Assembly: GCA_031262625.1 (NCBI GenBank)
Contig: JAISHJ010000074.1
Span: forward strand, 1-18,532
Direction of reading: 5' to 3'
From: Ruminococcus sp.
GTDB taxonomy: Bacteria > Bacillota > Clostridia > Oscillospirales > Ruminococcaceae
Length of the DNA stretch: 18,532 nt
Shown here: positions 13,633 to 18,532 of the stretch, one piece after another
How positions within the stretch are numbered: position 1 is the first letter of the stretch
How the letters are laid out: every line of letters begins with the position of its first letter
Made by a program: the position numbers and the translations under genes
The notes under the pieces: model-generated
What the model saw: the letters and a program-made list of their open reading frames with translations, nothing else
Told to the model about the DNA's origin: nothing
Database searches by the model: none

Positions 13633-14587
13633 CTATGAAACCGCGGCAAAACTCCTTCATGAACACGATAACTTCTGCATACTAACCCACCGCAGCCCCG
13701 ACGGAGATACTGTCGGATGCGGTTTCGGGCTTTATTATGCACTGACTTCGATCGGAAAAAACGCCTGTGTTTTATGTTCAGACGAGTTTCCGAGACGTTA
13801 TAATTATCTTTACGGCGAATATGCCGGAAAGCGTTTTAATCCCGGCTATATTATTGCCGTTGATATTGCCGACACAAAGCTTTTAGGGACGGAACTTAAA
13901 AAATACGCCGATTATATCGACCTTTGTATCGACCATCATCACTCTAACACTCACTACGCAAAAAATATGCTTATCGAAGGCGATGCGGCGGCGGCTTGCG
14001 AAGTTTTGTATCTGCTTCTTGAAGCGGCGCAGATTCCGATTACGAAGCTTATTGCCGAGTGCCTTTACACCGGTATAGTAACCGATTCGGGATGCTTCAA
14101 ATATCCTGCGACAACTGCCGAAACTCATCTTATCGCCGCGAAACTTATAAACACCGGAATTCCCTACGCTTATATTAACCGACAGGTTTTCGAGACAAAG
14201 AGCAAACAGCGTATCGCAATCGAAAGCTACGCAATTTCACATATGGAATACTATCTTGACGAAAAATGCGCTTTCGTTTCAATCTCGAATGAACTTTTAC
14301 TTGAAACGGGTGTTAAGGATGACGATCTTGAAGGACTCGCACCGCTTACAACCGAACTTGAGACAGTAGAAGTCGGCATACTTGTTAAAGAGCGCGATAA
14401 GGGAAAATTTCGTGTTTCAATGCGTTCGGTAAAGAACACTGATGTTTCCTCTATATGCTCAAAATTCGGCGGCGGCGGGCACTATTTCGCAGCAGGATGT
14501 ATGATTGAGGGAACTCTTCCAGATATTCGCATGAAGCTTTTAAAAGCAGTAGCATCGGTTATGGGTATTGATTTGTGGGTAATATAA
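13601..14587 (+). CDS. nrnA: DHH-family bifunctional oligoribonuclease/pAp phosphatase NrnA
   Basis: A 328-residue metal-dependent phosphoesterase. LTHRSPDGDTVGCG (28-41) carries the first metal-binding His and Asp residues, DHHHSN (111-116) is the DHH motif and FGGGGHYFAAGC (289-300) is the DHHA1 substrate-binding motif. NrnA degrades 2-5 nt RNAs and dephosphorylates pAp, in the cytoplasm. ATG at 13601 follows AAGG with short spacing; a second ATG at 13625 would also fit the family. It overlaps rbfA at the front by 32 bases and truB at the end by 13, its usual operon place. Confidence 0.9.
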   Translation: MKNSTPPTMINYETAAKLLHEHDNFCILTHRSPDGDTVGCGFGLYYALTSIGKNACVLCSDEFPRRYNYLYGEYAGKRFNPGYIIAVDIADTKLLGTELKKYADYIDLCIDHHHSNTHYAKNMLIEGDAAAACEVLYLLLEAAQIPITKLIAECLYTGIVTDSGCFKYPATTAETHLIAAKLINTGIPYAYINRQVFETKSKQRIAIESYAISHMEYYLDEKCAFVSISNELLLETGVKDDDLEGLAPLTTELETVEVGILVKERDKGKFRVSMRSVKNTDVSSICSKFGGGGHYFAAGCMIEGTLPDIRMKLLKAVASVMGIDLWVI

Positions 14588-15471
14588 GCGCAAAAGCTTC
14601 TGACTGCGGATTTATTCCTGTGAATAAGGCTGAGGATTTTACCTCATTCGATGCAGTCGCAATTGTTAGACGAGCGGTAGGCATTAAAAGAATCGGACAT
14701 ACCGGGACGCTTGATCCTATTGCCACAGGGGTTCTGCCGGTGCTTATAGGGCGCGCAACTCTTGCGGCGGACATATTGCCGATAACCGATAAAACGTATA
14801 TTGCAAAACTTAAATTCGGAACAGCTACCGATACCGGCGACAGAACGGGAACGGTAACCGAAACTATCGATAAAAAAGTCAGCGAAACCGCTGTTAAAAA
14901 CTATTTGGAGCAGTTTGCCGCTCCTAAAGAAATTTCGCAGATACCGCCGATGTATTCGGCAGTAAGAGTTGACGGTAAACGCCTTTACGATATAGCCAGA
15001 AGCGGTAAAACTGTCGAACGAAAACCACGGACAGTAACAATTTTCAAAGCAGAATTGCTCGACTTTAACAGTGAAAACGGCACTGCAACTATTACTGTAA
15101 AATGTTCTTCCGGCACATATATCAGAACATTTATCGAAACACTGGCAATCGAATGTGATAATCTTGCACATATGACAGGACTTATCCGTACCGAAGCAAA
15201 CGGAATAAACATAAACGAATGTACGGATATTCGTGAAATTAAGGCGAATCCCGAGTCTACTGGAAAACTGATTTTACCCATAGAAAATTTATTTTTAACG
15301 CTTCCCGAAATTATCCTTGATGATGATTTTTATAAAAAGTACAAAAACGGAATGCGGTTTAGTTCCGAAAAACCTGACGGACGTTATCGTATAAAAAATG
15401 ACGGAATATTTATCGGAATCGGAAACGTAACTAACCATGAATTGAAGGCAGTGAAAAGCTTTGTCATATAA
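14575..15471 (+). CDS. truB: tRNA pseudouridine-55 synthase
   Basis: A 298-residue enzyme forming pseudouridine 55 in the T-loop of tRNAs. GHTGTLDPIATGVLPVLIG holds the catalytic Asp47; ADKTY-like ITDKTYIAKLKFGTATDTGDRTG, IPPMYSAVRVDGKRLYDIAR and CSSGTYIRTFI are the other TruB motifs. A GTG at 14575-14577 gives the start, inside the end of nrnA; the ribosome binding site is weak (ATGGGTA), which suggests coupling to nrnA translation. The N-terminal segment before FIPVNKAEDFTSFDAV is about a dozen residues, so a slightly later start is possible. Overlaps ribF by 11 bases. Confidence 0.95.
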   Translation: MGNISAKASDCGFIPVNKAEDFTSFDAVAIVRRAVGIKRIGHTGTLDPIATGVLPVLIGRATLAADILPITDKTYIAKLKFGTATDTGDRTGTVTETIDKKVSETAVKNYLEQFAAPKEISQIPPMYSAVRVDGKRLYDIARSGKTVERKPRTVTIFKAELLDFNSENGTATITVKCSSGTYIRTFIETLAIECDNLAHMTGLIRTEANGININECTDIREIKANPESTGKLILPIENLFLTLPEIILDDDFYKKYKNGMRFSSEKPDGRYRIKNDGIFIGIGNVTNHELKAVKSFVI

Positions 15472-16330
15472 AACTTCGATCGCAATCGGGCTTTTCGACG
15501 GCGTTCATCTCGGGCATAAAGCAGTGCTTGAAACGGCGGTTAAGATAGGGATTGAGCAAGGTTTTACGCCCTCGGCGGTGACATTCATGGGTGACATTTC
15601 ACCGCAAAAAAATGTTAAGCTGATACTATCCGAAAAAGACAGAGTAAACCACATAAAACAATACGGAATAAAAGAAGTTTTCAGGTTTGATTTTAATGAA
15701 ATAAAAAACTTAAAACCGATAGAGTTTATCCTAAAACTTCGTGATAATTACGGTGCATGGCATATTGTTTGCGGAGAGGATTTTCGTTTCGGTAAGGACA
15801 GAGCGGGCGATATAAATACCCTCGCATTGCTTTGTGAAAAGCTTGGTATAGGTTTTACCGTAACGCCGGAACTGCTCATTAATGGTGAGAAAATATCCTC
15901 GGGGAAGATACGCTCCCTTCTTGAAAACAGAGAAATAAAAGCGGCGAATGAACTTTTAGGCTATGATTTTTACTATAAACTTAAAGTTATCCACGGGAAA
16001 GAAATAGGTCGAAAACTCGGTTTCCCGACGATAAATCAATTTATTCCGAATGAATTTATAAGGATAAAAAACGGTGTGTATCTGTCGAAGATTGAGGTTG
16101 ACGAAAAAACCTATTCCGGCATAACGAATTACGGCAATAAACCGACCGTGGATTATGCAGGAGAACCGATTTTAGAAACTTATATCGACGCGTTTGACGG
16201 TGAAATTTACGGAAAAAACGTTAAGGTCTTTCCTAAAAAATATCTTCGCCCCGAGATGAAATTTAATAATCTTGATGAACTTAAATTACAGATTGAAGAA
16301 GACAAAAAACACATTTACGAATGGAATTGA
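15461..16330 (+). CDS. ribF: Bifunctional riboflavin kinase/FAD synthetase
   Basis: A 289-residue enzyme that phosphorylates riboflavin to FMN and adenylylates FMN to FAD. The N-terminal nucleotidyltransferase domain opens with IGLFDGVHLGHKAVL (9-23) and ends with ISSGKIRSLLENREIKAANELLG. The C-terminal kinase domain has GRKLGFPTIN, NGVYLSKIEVDEKTYSGITNYGNKPTV and LETYIDAFDGEIYGKNVKVFPKKYLRPEMKF. It is slightly shorter than the usual 305-320 residues. TTG start at 15461-15463 within truB, with a distant AAGG. It overlaps the next gene, gltX, by 10 bases. Confidence 0.95.
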   Translation: MSYKTSIAIGLFDGVHLGHKAVLETAVKIGIEQGFTPSAVTFMGDISPQKNVKLILSEKDRVNHIKQYGIKEVFRFDFNEIKNLKPIEFILKLRDNYGAWHIVCGEDFRFGKDRAGDINTLALLCEKLGIGFTVTPELLINGEKISSGKIRSLLENREIKAANELLGYDFYYKLKVIHGKEIGRKLGFPTINQFIPNEFIRIKNGVYLSKIEVDEKTYSGITNYGNKPTVDYAGEPILETYIDAFDGEIYGKNVKVFPKKYLRPEMKFNNLDELKLQIEEDKKHIYEWN

Positions 16331-17793
16331 GAAGATTGGTAAGAACACGATTTGCACCCAGCCCTACTGGATTTATGCATATAGGTAACCTTCGTACTGC
16401 GCTTTATGCCTATCTTTTGGCTAAAAAAGACGGCGGAACATTTATTCTTCGTATTGAAGATACCGACCAAAACCGCTATGTTGAAGGCGCAACCGATGTT
16501 ATTTATGACACACTGCGCGCCTGCGGTTTAAATTGGGATGAAGGTCCCGATATCGGTGGTGACTACGGTCCTTATATTCAGTCTGAGCGGATGGGGCTTT
16601 ATAAAGACTACGCAAAAAAGCTTGTTGAAATCGGTAAGGCTTATTACTGTTTTTGTACGAAAAGCCGTATGGAAACCCTTCATGAAGATCAGAAAGCTAA
16701 CGGTGAAACTCCCCATTACGACAGACACTGCCGCGATTTATCCGCAGAAGAAGTGCAAAAACTTCTTTCTTCCGGTGCAGAATATGTAATTCGGCAAAAA
16801 ATTCCGACGGATGGCGAAACATCATTCAACGACATAATTTACGGCGAAATTAAAACACCGAATAAAGACCTTGACGATCAGATTTTAATAAAAGCTGACG
16901 GTATGCCGACCTATAATTTTGCGAATGTTGTTGACGACCACCTCATGGGGATAACCCACATTGTGCGCGGAAATGAGTATCTTTCGTCAACGCCGAAATA
17001 TAACCTTTTATACGAAGCGTTTGACTGGGAAATTCCTGTCTACATTCACGTTGAACATATTATGCGCGACAGCACACATAAGCTTTCAAAACGAGACGGA
17101 GACGCATATTTCGGCGATTTTGTCAAGAAGGGTTTTTACATTCCCGCTATTATTAACTATATCGCTTTGCTCGGTTGGGCGCCTAAAGGTGAGCGTGAGA
17201 TTTTTACTCTTTCTGAACTTATAAAGGAATTTGACGTTTCGGGAATATCAAAATCACCGGCGATTTTTGACGAAGTTAAGATGAAAGCGATAAATGCGGA
17301 GTGGCTTCGCGCACTTTCCCACGATGAATTTAAGACAGTAATAATACCGTACATTAAGGAAACAGTAAAGCGAGAAGACATTGATTTTGACCTTCTTGCG
17401 GACTGTCTACAACCGCGTGCGGAACTCCTCACCGACATTCCGGAAAAGGTTGATTTTATAGACAGTGTTCCCGAATATAAAAACGACCTTTATATAAGCA
17501 AAAAGATGAAAACGACTCCGGAGTCTTCACTTGATGCACTTAAAATGCTGCTGCCATTACTTGAAAATACAGACGATTTTTCTTTTGATAGTATTCATGC
17601 AAAAATCATGGAAAAGATAACCGAAGCGGGCGTGAAAAACGGTGTGATATTATTTCCGCTCCGTACTGCCCTCTCCGGAAAAGCAATGACTCCCGGCGGC
17701 GGAACAGAACTTGCGGCAATCCTCGGGAAAACGGAAACAATAAAGCGGATTAAGGACGGAATTGCTCATATTGAAGCAGAAGTTACTATATAA
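16321..17793 (+). CDS. gltX: Glutamyl-tRNA synthetase
   Basis: A 490-residue class I synthetase that charges tRNA with glutamate; many Firmicutes enzymes also mischarge tRNA-Gln for later amidation. RTRFAPSPTGFMHIGNLRTALY carries the HIGH-type motif (HIGN, 20-23), RIEDTDQNR follows, and KLSKR (254-258) is the second signature. Cys110, Cys112 and Cys137 around YCFCT and HYDRHC match the zinc-binding module. ATG at 16321 overlaps ribF by 10 bases. A TTG at 16336 (reading M-VRTRFAPSP) is an alternative start nearer the family's usual N-terminus. Its place as last gene of the nusA operon, where rpsO often stands, is unusual. Confidence 0.95.
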   Translation: MELRRLVRTRFAPSPTGFMHIGNLRTALYAYLLAKKDGGTFILRIEDTDQNRYVEGATDVIYDTLRACGLNWDEGPDIGGDYGPYIQSERMGLYKDYAKKLVEIGKAYYCFCTKSRMETLHEDQKANGETPHYDRHCRDLSAEEVQKLLSSGAEYVIRQKIPTDGETSFNDIIYGEIKTPNKDLDDQILIKADGMPTYNFANVVDDHLMGITHIVRGNEYLSSTPKYNLLYEAFDWEIPVYIHVEHIMRDSTHKLSKRDGDAYFGDFVKKGFYIPAIINYIALLGWAPKGEREIFTLSELIKEFDVSGISKSPAIFDEVKMKAINAEWLRALSHDEFKTVIIPYIKETVKREDIDFDLLADCLQPRAELLTDIPEKVDFIDSVPEYKNDLYISKKMKTTPESSLDALKMLLPLLENTDDFSFDSIHAKIMEKITEAGVKNGVILFPLRTALSGKAMTPGGGTELAAILGKTETIKRIKDGIAHIEAEVTI

Positions 17794-17909
17794 TATTGCT
17801 TCAATCTTACTTAATTTATCACAGTATCTTCACAAAAATACTGTAAAATAAAAAGGTATTCTGAAAATTAATAAACGAAAATGCGGGTTGCCGCAAGGAG
17901 TGATAATCT
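17794..17909. other. Intergenic gap between gltX and the ABC ATPase gene
   Basis: 116 AT-rich bases. ACAGTAT (17821-17827) can pair with ATACTGT (17838-17844) around a 10-base loop, and TGCGG / CCGCA (17882-17886 with 17891-17895) forms a small hairpin directly in front of the ribosome binding site of the next gene. Neither has a U-run, so I do not call a terminator. No convincing promoter was found, although the ABC gene is likely to have one here. Confidence 0.5.
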
Positions 17910-18532
17910 TTGATAGAAGTACAAAACCTGACCAAAAAATACGGTCAAAAAGCCGCGGTTAATAACCTTTCATTCACCGTTAACGACGGCGAAATTTTAG
18001 GGTTTTTAGGTCCTAACGGTGCGGGAAAATCGACCACCATGAATATCCTCACAGGTTACATCAGTTCCACTGAGGGTAAGGCTCTCATAAACGGTATTGA
18101 CATTTTAGACGAACCGCTTAAGGCGAAAAAATTCATCGGCTACCTTCCCGAAAATCCTCCGCTATATGTGGATATGACGGTGAAGGATTACCTCGACTTT
18201 ATCTATCGCCTTAAAAAATGCAAGCTTCCTAAAAAAGCGCATATACAAGAGGTATGTAAACTTGCGAAAATAGAGGACGTTTACAATCGAATTATAAAAA
18301 ATCTCTCAAAGGGTTATAAACAGCGTGTGGGCGTGGCGCAGGCTTTAATCGGGAATCCTCCGATACTCATTCTGGACGAGCCTACTGTAGGACTTGACCC
18401 GAAGCAGATTATCGAAATTAGAACGCTTATTAAAAAACTCGGAAAACGCCACACCGTTATTTTATCTTCTCACATTTTGTCGGAAATTCAGTCAACCTGC
18501 GACAGAGTAATAATCATAAATAAGGGCGAAAT
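17910..18532 (+). CDS. ABC transporter ATP-binding protein (partial)
   Basis: Open from TTG at 17910-17912 to the window edge (207 codons). AAGGAG (17895-17900) lies 9 bases upstream. The sequence is an ABC-type nucleotide-binding domain: Walker A GPNGAGKST (34-42), signature LSKGYKQRV (132-140), Walker B LILDE (153-157) followed by PTVGLDP, and the H-loop His188 in SSHILSE. The LSKGYKQR form of the signature and the GYLPENPPLY stretch resemble ATPases of ABC-2 type exporters such as the NatA/NosF/GldA group. The permease partner and substrate lie outside the window. It probably begins a new transcription unit after gltX. Confidence 0.93.
   Translation, partial: MIEVQNLTKKYGQKAAVNNLSFTVNDGEILGFLGPNGAGKSTTMNILTGYISSTEGKALINGIDILDEPLKAKKFIGYLPENPPLYVDMTVKDYLDFIYRLKKCKLPKKAHIQEVCKLAKIEDVYNRIIKNLSKGYKQRVGVAQALIGNPPILILDEPTVGLDPKQIIEIRTLIKKLGKRHTVILSSHILSEIQSTCDRVIIINKGE

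Overview
The window looks like the chromosome of an uncultured member of the Clostridia, probably a gut Oscillospirales/Ruminococcaceae-type Firmicute. The evidence is the Firmicutes-style nusA operon (rimP-nusA-rnpM-ylxQ-infB-rbfA-nrnA-truB-ribF), a short NusA without C-terminal acidic repeats, a MecA-type Clp adaptor, strong AGGAGG-like ribosome binding sites, frequent TTG/GTG starts and sigma-A promoters of the form TTGATT-N17-TATAAT. I saw no rRNA, tRNA, CRISPR array, insertion sequence or prophage gene.

Left part (1-7833). A zinc-ribbon protein ends at 99 and converges, across a likely bidirectional terminator, on a minus-strand block. Read 5' to 3' on the minus strand, the block holds: a three-gene set encoding divergent RnfD-, RnfE- and RnfA-like membrane proteins (6525-4272); a membrane-anchored DUF4015 glycosidase-fold protein (4198-3011); an ECF sigma factor with an apparent CTG start (2847-2305); and a membrane-anchored beta-propeller protein that is probably its anti-sigma factor (2022-202). 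A degenerate 25-bp tandem array lies between the last two. A MecA-like adaptor gene is transcribed divergently from the rnfD-like gene with only 37 bp between starts, and rpe (ribulose-phosphate 3-epimerase) converges on it.

Right part (7834-18532). A 301-bp AT-rich region carries two divergent, near-consensus promoters, one for rpe and one for the translation/transcription operon. The operon runs 8135-17793 almost without gaps: rimP, nusA, rnpM (ylxR), ylxQ, infB, rbfA, nrnA, truB, ribF and gltX. It covers ribosome maturation (RimP, RbfA), transcription elongation/termination (NusA), RNase P modulation (RnpM), initiation (IF-2), nanoRNA/pAp turnover (NrnA), tRNA modification (TruB), flavin cofactor synthesis (RibF) and Glu-tRNA charging (GltX). 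The only real gap inside it, infB to rbfA, is packed with inverted repeats. A new unit, an ABC transporter ATPase, begins at 17910 and runs off the end.

The most unusual content is the RnfD-E-A-like set. All four positions that align with the [2Fe-2S] cysteines of RnfA/RnfE are serine, the FMN-bearing threonine position of RnfD aligns with leucine, and rnfB, rnfC and rnfG are absent next to it. It looks like a family that kept the Rnf/Nqr membrane fold and lost its redox chemistry.
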